A model generated the notes under the pieces. That model was not told where the DNA came from, did no database searches, and saw only the letters and a list, made by a program, of their open reading frames with translations. From NCBI GenBank assembly GCA_023431045.1, contig JAEYXZ010000099.1:1-45546 (forward strand): a DNA stretch of 45,546 bases. Direction: 5' to 3'. A program made the translations under genes and the position numbers. Position 1 is the first letter of the stretch, and each line of letters starts with the position of its first letter. This DNA is from Bacillota bacterium. Its GTDB lineage: Bacteria > Bacillota_I > Bacilli_A > Acholeplasmatales > Acholeplasmataceae. This document shows, piece after piece, positions 17,482-24,053 of the stretch.

Positions 17482-18072
17482 ATGTCAACCAAAGATATCA
17501 TCTATCAAAATGCAGTCAAACTATTTTCAGAACATGGTTATGCTAATTTTGGGATGCGTGAGTTGGCTAAAAGTGTTGGTATAAAAGCTTCTTCTATCTA
17601 TAATCACTATAAATCAAAAGAAGATATTTTAATGGAAATTGCAAACAACCTAATCCAAGATCTTGCCACACACATTTATCCCTTATTTAAAAAGACCTAT
17701 TTACCCCCAAGAGAATTCTTTACCAATATATCAATTGAAACCAATAACTTCTTTGAACGTCCTGAGATTAATGAGTTAACAAAACTCTTAATTCCGGAAC
17801 AAGTTCATAATAAGAAGCTCCGCGATTTACTTCATGTTGAGTTCATTCAAAAGCCAAGAACAGCGTATGCTTATTACTTCAAACATTTAATGGATAAGGG
17901 GCAAATGAAAAAGGAAGATCCAATCTTAACAGCTAAGTTATACCACTCCTTCTTTGTGTATCACTTCTATGAAAAGTATTTATCTGATAAACCTGAAGGA
18001 TTTCTTAGAACTTACGAAGAATTATTCAAGGAACATATTAACTTATTCTTAGACTACTTCGATATTAAATAA
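17482..18072 (+). CDS. TetR/AcrR-family transcriptional regulator
   Basis: A 196-aa regulator. The N-terminal TetR DNA-binding domain spans ~4-50: IIYQNAVKLFSEHGYANFGMRELAKSVGIKASSIYNHYKSKEDIL, with the helix-turn-helix at ~25-45. The remaining ~145 residues form the helical ligand-binding and dimer domain; the effector cannot be told from sequence. It has a strong sigma-A promoter and an AGGAGG site, and an imperfect inverted repeat surrounds its -10, which suggests autoregulation. No divergent efflux or enzyme gene shares the promoter region, so targets other than itself are unknown. Confidence 0.9.
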   Translation: MSTKDIIYQNAVKLFSEHGYANFGMRELAKSVGIKASSIYNHYKSKEDILMEIANNLIQDLATHIYPLFKKTYLPPREFFTNISIETNNFFERPEINELTKLLIPEQVHNKKLRDLLHVEFIQKPRTAYAYYFKHLMDKGQMKKEDPILTAKLYHSFFVYHFYEKYLSDKPEGFLRTYEELFKEHINLFLDYFDIK

Positions 18073-18109
18073 AAGACCAAATCATCATTGCCTGATTTGG
18101 TCTTTTTTT
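18071..18109 (+). terminator. Intrinsic terminator of the tetR-family gene (possibly bidirectional)
   Basis: AAAAGACCAAATCA and TGATTTGGTCTTTT form a 14-bp perfect stem with an 8-nt loop, followed by Ts on the plus strand. On the minus strand the right arm overlaps the stop region of the convergent lipoprotein gene, and TTTTATTTAAT follows the stem, so it may serve both. Confidence 0.9.
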
Positions 18110-18686
18110 ATTGTTCGATTTTGATGAATACGCCTAAGATTGATCCCGGTCTTGAACTATTATTCAAGCTTGCATAAATAGGGTCATCAGTTTCTACTTC
18201 CAAACATTTAATTTGATCAATGGTTAGCACATCTGATGAACTAAATTCATTTGTTGTGATTCTCACATTAACTTTTCGACCATCAATTGTGTATGTCACT
18301 CCAAGATCGTCCAATTTATAAATAACTGTTTGATTGGTTCTTCCCGTTGTAAGTTGAATGGATTCAAAGACATATTTTTCATTGATTCGTAATTGGAACT
18401 CGATTTGAACTGAGATTGGTGTAGCACTATCGATTTGATAGTACTCATAAATTGGACGAGGGCTATTCATTTGATAAATATATTTGAAACTTAAGTCTTG
18501 TTCATAAAAATAATCTTCAACATCATAATCTTGAGCCCACTGACCAATAATTTCCTCGTCTTCTAACGTGAATACTTTGACATCTTCAAGATCTGCTTTT
18601 AATACTCTAAACATACCAAATAATTCACATCCAGTTAATAATGTTGAACTGATGATTAACATTAATAGTATAATAATTTTTTTCAT
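18108..18686 (-). CDS. Small lipoprotein of unknown function
   Basis: A 192-aa lipoprotein. The signal peptide MKKIIILLMLIISSTLLTGC has its lipobox Cys at 20. The mature part is ~170 residues, Asp/Glu- and beta-rich, with no recognised domain. A good AGGAGA site precedes the ATG. It starts 11 nt after the membrane protein gene at 18698-19060, so the two are probably cotranscribed. Confidence 0.75.
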   Translation of the reverse strand: MKKIIILLMLIISSTLLTGCELFGMFRVLKADLEDVKVFTLEDEEIIGQWAQDYDVEDYFYEQDLSFKYIYQMNSPRPIYEYYQIDSATPISVQIEFQLRINEKYVFESIQLTTGRTNQTVIYKLDDLGVTYTIDGRKVNVRITTNEFSSSDVLTIDQIKCLEVETDDPIYASLNNSSRPGSILGVFIKIEQ

Positions 18687-18697
18687 TTCTTTATCTC

Positions 18698-19060
18698 CTA
18701 TCCTATAAGTAATCCAATGATTAAACTAACTAGATTTGCTGCAAAAGAAACAAACAAACTAACTTTGTAATTCTTTGTTAATAATTGATAATAAAACGCT
18801 TCAATGAGGACAACTAACACTTCAAGTATTACGAGTGCAATCCAATAGTAATCCACTAGATATAAAGTGAGTACTAAATTCATCATAATATTTGAGAACA
18901 AATTAAGCGGTAATGAAGCTATAGCAAGTTTAAGATACTTGTTATTGCGTTTATTTCCGACAATCAATATAACAATAAATTCCACGACAACAGTTATAAC
19001 AAGTGGTATCCATAATGTATTCCACAATGAACTGTTAAATAGTGATATGTTTATGCTCAT
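18698..19060 (-). CDS. Four-helix membrane protein, unknown
   Basis: A 120-aa, very hydrophobic protein with about four membrane helices (near 12-32, 43-66, 69-92 and 98-119). No family is recognised. AGGA precedes the ATG closely. It forms a two-gene unit with the downstream lipoprotein. It is distinct from the GGDEF gene upstream, which ends in its own terminator. Confidence 0.65.
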   Translation of the reverse strand: MSINISLFNSSLWNTLWIPLVITVVVEFIVILIVGNKRNNKYLKLAIASLPLNLFSNIMMNLVLTLYLVDYYWIALVILEVLVVLIEAFYYQLLTKNYKVSLFVSFAANLVSLIIGLLIG

Positions 19061-19104
19061 ATTCCTATTGTATACGAAAATATTTATTTATCTGATTTAA
19101 CTAT

Positions 19105-19129
19105 AAAAAAAGAAAGCCCTAAGCTTTCT
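19105..19129 (-). terminator. Intrinsic terminator of the GGDEF gene, overlapping its coding end
   Basis: On the minus strand AGAAAGC-TTAGG-GCTTTCT forms the stem, followed by TTTTTTATAG. The left arm lies inside the last codons and stop of the gene. Confidence 0.8.
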
Positions 19130-20045
19130 CAATTTCATAGAGGTAACCATCTTTACCTTCTCTTTTTACTTTGTATAAGACGATATCTGCTTTCCTAATC
19201 AAATCAACTCTAGCGGTTCCTTTGACAACCCCGATTGAAACCGTTGGTTTGGTGTCATCGTTTTGATTTTCGATTGTTTTGATTTGACTTAAAATATCTT
19301 CAACAACTCCTCTTACAGATTGTTCATCTTCATAGAACAATCCAACAAATTCATCACCACCGACACGATAAAAGTGATTATATTCTGATTCATGCGATTT
19401 AAGAATTTTACTAAACTCAATTAATGTATAATCCCCAACGTGATGTCCATAACTATCATTGACATTTTTAAAGTTATCAATATCCAAATAGATGACGTGT
19501 AAGTTTTCTCTCATATATCTTAAGCTATAGTGATAATCTAATGTAAACTTATTAAATAAACCAGTTAATGAATCGGTATGTGTTCTTAACCACTTTTGTT
19601 CTTCCTCTATCATGAGTTCTGTGTGATCTTTAAACAGATAGGTGATTAAATTAGGATACTCTTTATATCGTGTAATCTCAACTGAAAGCCAGATTCTCTT
19701 ACCGTTAATTTTTATTGGAAAAGTAGCCTCTGTATAGTCGTTTTTCTCAAAGAAACGACTTGTAATATACTCATAATATTCGCTTTTACCGGCAACATAT
19801 GCGTACTCGTTTTCATACTCAAAATAAGAGAATAGTTCATCTGTATTGATTGATTCACGTTCACCTAATTGAATCGCACTTAAAGAACCTAATATGACTT
19901 TAAGTTCGATGTTCTTTGATTCGATTGGGTCATCAGAATATAAAAGGACTCGATCGGCTCGATTCAATAAAATTCCTTCTAAGAGGTCTATTCCAAATCG
20001 CTTTTGAATCTCCCGTTTCGACTTGGATAAATATGCATTTTTCAA
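19119..20045 (-). CDS. GGDEF-domain protein (putative diguanylate cyclase)
   Basis: A 308-aa cytoplasmic protein. Residues ~1-150 form a PAS-like sensor region (no membrane helix). The GGDEF domain starts at DSLTGLFNKFTLDYH, with the metal site YLDIDNFKNVNDSYGHHVGD and the intact active site RVGGDEFVGLF. No RxxD inhibitory site lies five residues upstream (YNHFYRVGGDEF). The intact motif implies c-di-GMP synthesis, but no EAL or PilZ gene is in the window. The start is TTG at 20045 with AGGGAGA 8 nt upstream. It has its own promoter (TTGCTT, 17 nt, TACAAT). It lies just downstream of the four-gene PqqD cassette. Confidence 0.88.
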   Translation of the reverse strand: MKNAYLSKSKREIQKRFGIDLLEGILLNRADRVLLYSDDPIESKNIELKVILGSLSAIQLGERESINTDELFSYFEYENEYAYVAGKSEYYEYITSRFFEKNDYTEATFPIKINGKRIWLSVEITRYKEYPNLITYLFKDHTELMIEEEQKWLRTHTDSLTGLFNKFTLDYHYSLRYMRENLHVIYLDIDNFKNVNDSYGHHVGDYTLIEFSKILKSHESEYNHFYRVGGDEFVGLFYEDEQSVRGVVEDILSQIKTIENQNDDTKPTVSIGVVKGTARVDLIRKADIVLYKVKREGKDGYLYEIEKA

Positions 20046-20102
20046 ACAATCGATCTCCCTTTCGATATGTTTTAAATTTTTATTAATTTTTATTAATAAT
20101 CT

Positions 20103-20131
20103 ATTGTAATATGTTTTTAGAAAATAAGCAA
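20103..20131 (-). promoter_or_regulatory. Promoter of the GGDEF gene
   Basis: TTGCTT (20126-20131), a 17-nt spacer and TACAAT (20103-20108) on the minus strand. The leader between promoter and start contains two near-tandem copies of TTTTTATTAA. The -35 abuts the stop of the upstream nucleotidyltransferase gene. Confidence 0.65.
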
Positions 20132-20132
20132 A

Positions 20133-21269
20133 TTATTTTGTAAAATAGTCAAACACTTCAATTGTCTCATCGACCATTCGATCACTTTGGATTGCATTCA
20201 TTCTAGCTTTAATGGATCTTGGGTTTCTAAAGATAAATCTAATCAACCGACTAAACCAAGCCCAAGGTAGTAAAAATCCGTGTTTTTTTAAATATGGATA
20301 AGTTTCTACTAAATGTTTTCTTGAAGGAAATACTTGACCAAAGAAATATCTAATCTTTGATACTTTTCGATCTTCTTGTGCACTGACGCGTCTTGGTAGA
20401 TAATAATCGTATGAAGATCCCTTTCCATGAATACCACTTTTAATAATGTATTCAATGATTTTTTGATCTTCATTATTGACTGCTTTTTGACCTAGAATGA
20501 TTTGATTGATATGCGAAACTTTCTGATAAAATCCATGGAGTTTAGTTTGTTCTAGATAGGTATTAAGTTTATTTTGATCTAATATATTTTTTTGTGAAAA
20601 AACAGCCAGATCTATTAAACTGCGAAGACCGATTCCAGTTTGTTTTAAATGACGATAGAGATGTAATAAAAGATACATATACTCAAATTCTGTTTCCATC
20701 TGATATTGATGGTCTTGTTTTTGATAAGCATGTTCCCAAATTCTTTCTAGAAAGAATCCATGAGAATCATCGAAGTCAGAAACGAGACTTTGATGTAACT
20801 CAATCTCATTATCATCAACACCGATAAACGTATGGTGATGAGTGATCGCGTTTGTGAGTTTGTAATCTAAGGATTTTAATTCGTAGATTGCTTGATCAAA
20901 ATCATTTTTACGAACGATTAAATCAATATCTCCCATCGCACGCATGTATGTTTTAGGATATAAATACTTTAAGCGACTTCCTTTAAGAAATATATGATTA
21001 ATCTCGTGATGATTAAATGCGTTTCTAATACCTAAAAGGTGGCCTTCTTGTTGTAAGTCCTTAAAGAGATATGCACCAAATGCTTTCTTTAAGATCTTGT
21101 ACCATTTTATGTCCTCAAAGTTATGCTCATTAAGGCTAGGATAACAAATACCAACCAATCCATTTTCAATTAATATCTTTGTTATTTCTTTTTCATCTGT
21201 TAAAGGTAATTCATATCTTTTTTCTGATAATCCACATGAGATCAGGGTAAATAGTTCTTGTAAGTTCAT
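20133..21269 (-). CDS. Nucleotidyltransferase-family protein of a RiPP-like cassette
   Basis: A 378-aa protein of the uncharacterised nucleotidyltransferase family (PF14907-like). The core is FLKGSRLKYLYPKTYMRAMGDIDLIVRKNDFDQAIYEL: a GS motif, the conserved YP...R segment and the DxD metal site in GDIDLIV (near residue 110). The C-terminal ~200 residues are helical with basic patches. Members of this family occur in lasso-peptide and other RiPP clusters of Bacillota, where their substrate is mostly unknown. The ATG is one base after the stop of the signal-peptidase-like gene, so translation is coupled. The substrate here is not known. Confidence 0.82.
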   Translation of the reverse strand: MNLQELFTLISCGLSEKRYELPLTDEKEITKILIENGLVGICYPSLNEHNFEDIKWYKILKKAFGAYLFKDLQQEGHLLGIRNAFNHHEINHIFLKGSRLKYLYPKTYMRAMGDIDLIVRKNDFDQAIYELKSLDYKLTNAITHHHTFIGVDDNEIELHQSLVSDFDDSHGFFLERIWEHAYQKQDHQYQMETEFEYMYLLLHLYRHLKQTGIGLRSLIDLAVFSQKNILDQNKLNTYLEQTKLHGFYQKVSHINQIILGQKAVNNEDQKIIEYIIKSGIHGKGSSYDYYLPRRVSAQEDRKVSKIRYFFGQVFPSRKHLVETYPYLKKHGFLLPWAWFSRLIRFIFRNPRSIKARMNAIQSDRMVDETIEVFDYFTK

Positions 21270-21270
21270 C

Positions 21271-21687
21271 TTATTTTCTCACAAACTTTAACAACAATTT
21301 TCGAATTGGTGTAAAGAAAAGCCAAACTTTAACTTTTCTTTCATAGTTCTTTGTCGACTTGCCATTGGTTTCATGATGGATAACTTTACCATAGATTTGT
21401 TCCTTAGTAACCTTTTCAATTCGGTATGACCCATCACCTCTAAGGTAATAAGTGTCATCCTCAATTTTAATAATTCTATGAAGAATATAACTATCTTGGT
21501 ATAAAAAAAGAACGACATCAAATTTATGGTATGACGCTTCCTTTTTTAGAGTTACAATCGTTTTTTGATGTTTAAAAAATGGCATCATGGAATGACCTTG
21601 TATCTTAAAAGATACTTCTTGATCTTGATTCAAATGCTCAATCATTAAACCAATCAGTGCTTGATTGTTTACTTTAATCGATTTCAA
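21271..21687 (-). CDS. S24/S26 signal-peptidase-like protein with Ser/His dyad
   Basis: A 138-aa protein with the peptidase fold of the S24/S26 group. The nucleophile is Ser33 in IQGHSMMPFF. The general-base position is His70 in YILHRIIKIEDD (where bacterial SPase I has Lys). This matches the Ser/His arrangement of archaeal and eukaryotic Sec11-type peptidases. The RGDGS motif (83-87) follows. There is no N-terminal membrane anchor; the C-terminal end (WLFFTPIRKLLLKFVRK) is amphipathic and could touch the membrane. The start is TTG at 21687, directly after the PqqD stop, with GGAG 6 nt upstream. It may process a leader peptide, which is inferred from context. Confidence 0.8.
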   Translation of the reverse strand: MKSIKVNNQALIGLMIEHLNQDQEVSFKIQGHSMMPFFKHQKTIVTLKKEASYHKFDVVLFLYQDSYILHRIIKIEDDTYYLRGDGSYRIEKVTKEQIYGKVIHHETNGKSTKNYERKVKVWLFFTPIRKLLLKFVRK

Positions 21688-21954
21688 TTACTGCTCCAAT
21701 AACTGGTGTTTTTTAAGTGTTTCAATAAAACTTTTTACATCGTTTTCTGCAACATCATAACTAACCTCATAGTGATTCACTAAGGCATCAATGAGCTCAT
21801 CTTTCGTCTGTTCTGTTTTTAGTAATTCGAATAGAAATTTAGCGGTTGGATTTAGCGAAATCATCCCTTGAAACTTCACAGCCTCTTTACCCACTGGGAC
21901 AACAATAAATTGATCACTAATCGTCTTTAATACATATTCATCTTTAATTTTCAT
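21688..21954 (-). CDS. PqqD-family RiPP recognition element protein
   Basis: An 88-aa winged-helix PqqD/RRE-type protein: YVLKTISDQFIVVPVGKEAVKFQGMISLNPTAKFLFELLKTEQTKDELIDALVNHYEVSYDVAENDVKSFIETLKKHQLLE. The order is beta-strand pair, then NxTAxFLFELL, then the helical DELIDAL...DVxxFIExL segment, as in PqqD and lasso B1 proteins. In known systems these domains bind the leader of a precursor peptide and present it to enzymes. Its ATG overlaps the stop of the HPr-kinase-like gene (ATGA), and its stop abuts the peptidase start. Confidence 0.87.
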   Translation of the reverse strand: MKIKDEYVLKTISDQFIVVPVGKEAVKFQGMISLNPTAKFLFELLKTEQTKDELIDALVNHYEVSYDVAENDVKSFIETLKKHQLLEQ

Positions 21955-22760
21955 TTTTTATCTCCATATAAGGTATGATACACTGCATCAACAGCTTCTT
22001 GTGTCATATTAGCGTCAAGTAGATACATAGGTGTGTGTTTAATAATTTCTTCGATAACTGAAATAGACTGATCCCAAATCGTTTCTTCTTTTGGTCTTAA
22101 GATGTTTGTCATTAAGTATTGCAGTGATTCTTTTTCATTTAGTTTTATAATCTCATTGGTAGATCCTTGTTGAAGAAATACAATCGCTTTTAATGGGTAT
22201 TTTTGATTCATGTTTGCGCGGTAATGACCTGAGAATGGTGCACCATAGACAAAGATTTGATTGCCTTCTTTTTTTAAGAGTGGTTTATCATCATTAATCC
22301 AATCAACTTCATCTTGGAAACGTTCTTTCCATAGTCTTGCGTGTGTACTTTTTCCGATTCCAGAAGGGGCAGAGAATAAGATTGCTTCCCCACGATAGGT
22401 GATTGCTGAACTATGAAGTGGTAATAACCCATGACGTTGAGCAATCTCTAAAAAGACCATTCCTGAATATATATACTCAGCAGTTTCTAAATCAGTAAAG
22501 GCATTTTCATCAATTTTTATTTCAATATGCTTAAAATCATTATCATAGAGCATCATCGATTTAATACCATGAGCGGTTTTAGAAAATACTCGATAATTAA
22601 CTTCGTTTGGTAGTTCAATGTTTGTCACATATGACATGATAATTTGATGATCATATGTTCCATCATCATCAATGTGATATGCTTCAATATTTTGTTTGAA
22701 AAATCGATCAAAACGGTAGGAGAAAGAAAGTTTAATTCCAGCGATTAAATATGTATGCAC
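21951..22760 (-). CDS. HPr-kinase-like P-loop protein of a RiPP-like cassette
   Basis: This 269-aa protein is related to the C-terminal kinase domain of HPr kinase and to the kinases found in some lasso-peptide clusters. The P-loop is LFSAPSGIGKSTHARLW near residue 130; WINDDKPLL matches the metal-binding DD segment of HPrK-like kinases; a GAPFSGHYRANMN loop follows. The HPrK N-terminal domain and its capsule motif are absent, so it is not the canonical HprK. I chose the GTG at 22760 with AGGTGA (22766-22771) 5 nt upstream; the upstream GTG at 22769 overlaps that site. It is the first gene of the four-gene cassette, with an extended -10 just upstream. Confidence 0.82.
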   Translation of the reverse strand: MHTYLIAGIKLSFSYRFDRFFKQNIEAYHIDDDGTYDHQIIMSYVTNIELPNEVNYRVFSKTAHGIKSMMLYDNDFKHIEIKIDENAFTDLETAEYIYSGMVFLEIAQRHGLLPLHSSAITYRGEAILFSAPSGIGKSTHARLWKERFQDEVDWINDDKPLLKKEGNQIFVYGAPFSGHYRANMNQKYPLKAIVFLQQGSTNEIIKLNEKESLQYLMTNILRPKEETIWDQSISVIEEIIKHTPMYLLDANMTQEAVDAVYHTLYGDKK

Positions 22761-22790
22761 TGCGATCACCTGACTTTATATGATAATTCA

Positions 22791-22799
22791 ATTATAACA
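22791..22799 (-). promoter_or_regulatory. Extended -10 promoter of the PqqD cassette
   Basis: TGTTATAAT on the minus strand lies about 30 nt upstream of the chosen GTG start. No clear -35 is present. It lies just past the nusG terminator, so the cassette is a separate transcription unit. Confidence 0.65.
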
Positions 22800-22824
22800 T
22801 GATTGAAAGATCTTTTTTACTTGT

Positions 22825-22856
22825 AAAAAAAAAACGAACCATGGGTAGGTTCGTTT
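22825..22856 (-). terminator. Intrinsic terminator of the rpmG-secE-nusG operon
   Basis: On the minus strand AAACGAACC pairs with GGTTCGTTT around a TACCCAT loop, followed by a run of about ten Ts. Confidence 0.92.
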
Positions 22857-22862
22857 ATATTT

Positions 22863-23408
22863 TTATACTTCTCTAAATTGATCAAATGATATTTCGGTTG
22901 GTGTTGCACGTCCGAATACATCAATATTAACAACGATTTTTTCTTGGTCATGATCAATTGCTGCAACTTCACCGACTTGACCTTCGAAAGCACCATAAAT
23001 GATTTCAATTTGTTTGCCGATTAAGTAATCATAACTTGGTTTAGCAAGGACACCAATCTTCAATAGAATTGGTTTAATTTCATCTTCTTGAAGTGGAACT
23101 GGTTTAGTACCACCACCAGATGATCCAAGGAACCCGGTAACACGTGGTGTGTTACGTACAACAAACCATGATTCATCCGTAACAATCATTTCAACAAAGA
23201 CGTAACCCGGGAAAATTTGACGAACTTTTTCTTTATCTTTACCGTCTTTAGTCTTTTCAATGTATTTCTCTTCAGGTACAACAATTCTGAAAATGTAATC
23301 CGTCATCCCCATACTTTCAACGCGTCGTCTCAAGTCGGTTGCTACTGCATTTTCATAACCTGAATACGTTTGGATGATATACCAACGTAATTTAGGTTCT
23401 TTTGACAT
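22863..23408 (-). CDS. nusG: Transcription termination/antitermination factor NusG
   Basis: A 181-aa protein. The NGN domain starts with RWYIIQTYSGYENAVATDLRRRVESMGM and continues through IFPGYVFVEMI and VVRNTPRVTGFLGSSG. The KOW domain is at the end (YLIGKQIEIIYGAFEGQVGEVAAID). It contacts RNA polymerase and modulates pausing and termination. The ATG overlaps the secE stop by one base (TAATG). The usual rplK-rplA genes do not follow; a strong terminator and the PqqD cassette do. Confidence 0.97.
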   Translation of the reverse strand: MSKEPKLRWYIIQTYSGYENAVATDLRRRVESMGMTDYIFRIVVPEEKYIEKTKDGKDKEKVRQIFPGYVFVEMIVTDESWFVVRNTPRVTGFLGSSGGGTKPVPLQEDEIKPILLKIGVLAKPSYDYLIGKQIEIIYGAFEGQVGEVAAIDHDQEKIVVNIDVFGRATPTEISFDQFREV

Positions 23409-23827
23409 TAAGTGAGTACCTCAATAATTCTTAATGTAATCACGTCAACGACTGCAACAAATAAAGTAATGATTGCAACGAAGATAATGACACGTACCGA
23501 GTTATCAATAAATTCTCTCCATCCGGCCCATTGAATCTTTCTCATTTCTGGGAATGCTGGTAAGAAGAATGGATAAATGACTAAAGCAAGTCCTAAGATT
23601 GCAATGACTAGAACTGTCCATGCGAAGATCATGTCATTTGGTGAACCACCTAATACAGGGAAATCCTCAGGGATATGAAATCCTTGAACACGTCCGATAA
23701 TCATCACCGCTAGCGCTGCAGTGATCGTTGCAAGAATTCCTAAAATTAAAGACTCACCACGATACTCGGTGGAAAGGATTTCCATCAATTTATTTTTAGG
23801 TTGAGCTACTTTTTGTTTGATTGCCAT
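23408..23827 (-). CDS. secE: Protein translocase subunit SecE (three-helix form)
   Basis: This is an essential subunit of the SecYEG channel. The C-terminal part is diagnostic: FPEMRKIQWAGWREFIDNSVRVIIFVAIITLFVAVVDVI, the amphipathic helix plus the conserved tilted membrane helix. At 139 aa it is more than twice the single-helix SecE of Bacillus, with two extra N-terminal helices (near 22-43 and 68-88) as in enterobacterial SecE. It lies between rpmG and nusG, the normal place. GGAGA overlaps the rpmG stop. Confidence 0.92.
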   Translation of the reverse strand: MAIKQKVAQPKNKLMEILSTEYRGESLILGILATITAALAVMIIGRVQGFHIPEDFPVLGGSPNDMIFAWTVLVIAILGLALVIYPFFLPAFPEMRKIQWAGWREFIDNSVRVIIFVAIITLFVAVVDVITLRIIEVLT

Positions 23828-23836
23828 AATTGTCTC

Positions 23837-23986
23837 CTACTTACTTTCTTTATGTAGTGTATGTTTGTTGCATTTCGAACAATGACGCATTAATTCCAAA
23901 CGTTCTTTCATTGTTGATTTGTTTTTGGTTGTTGTGTAATTTCTGCTTAGGCATTCAGTACACACAAGAATTATTTTTTCTCTCAT
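23837..23986 (-). CDS. rpmG: 50S ribosomal protein L33 (zinc-binding form)
   Basis: A 49-aa protein read directly from the minus strand: MREKIILVCTECLSRNYTTTK... ending HCSKCNKHTLHKESK. The two CxxC pairs (Cys9/12 and Cys36/39) make it the zinc-binding C+ type. AAGGTGG (23994-24000) lies 7 nt before the ATG. It is the first gene of the rpmG-secE-nusG operon and sits in the conserved place after the sigH-like gene. A hairpin covers its ribosome-binding site. Confidence 0.95.
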   Translation of the reverse strand: MREKIILVCTECLSRNYTTTKNKSTMKERLELMRHCSKCNKHTLHKESK

Positions 23987-23990
23987 TAAA

Positions 23991-24013
23991 AAACCACCTT
24001 ATCTTCGTGGTTT
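23991..24013 (-). promoter_or_regulatory. Leader hairpin masking the rpmG ribosome-binding site
   Basis: In the mRNA AAACCAC (24007-24013) can pair with GTGGTTT (23991-23997), a 7-bp stem with a 9-nt loop. The GTGG of the Shine-Dalgarno AAGGTGG lies in the 3' arm. The stem begins only about 5 nt after the predicted transcription start. Sequestration would lower translation of L33; whether L33 or another factor controls it is unknown. Confidence 0.5.
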
Positions 24014-24024
24014 AGTGCATTTAC

Positions 24025-24053
24025 ATTTTAACACTAATAACCACTTACGTCAA
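24025..24053 (-). promoter_or_regulatory. Promoter of the rpmG-secE-nusG operon
   Basis: TTGACG (24048-24053), a 17-nt spacer and TAAAAT (24025-24030), with an extended TGT before the -10. The -35 overlaps the stop codon of the sigH-like gene. Confidence 0.88.

Noticed and set aside
20046..20132. Precursor peptide gene for the PqqD cassette in the downstream gap
   Set aside because: The gap is 87 bases, filled by the GGDEF promoter and leader, and has no frame with a start and ribosome-binding site.
21951..22769. Canonical HPr kinase/phosphorylase (HprK) acting in carbon control
   Set aside because: Only the P-loop kinase part is present; the N-terminal HprK domain and phosphorylase signature are missing, and it is coupled to PqqD, peptidase and nucleotidyltransferase genes.
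22761..22862. Precursor peptide gene for the PqqD cassette in the upstream gap
   Set aside because: It holds only the nusG terminator and the cassette's -10 element; no frame of useful length is present.
23830..24015. Plus-strand frame of 61 codons
   Set aside because: It is the antisense of rpmG, whose L33 sequence with two CxxC pairs is unambiguous.
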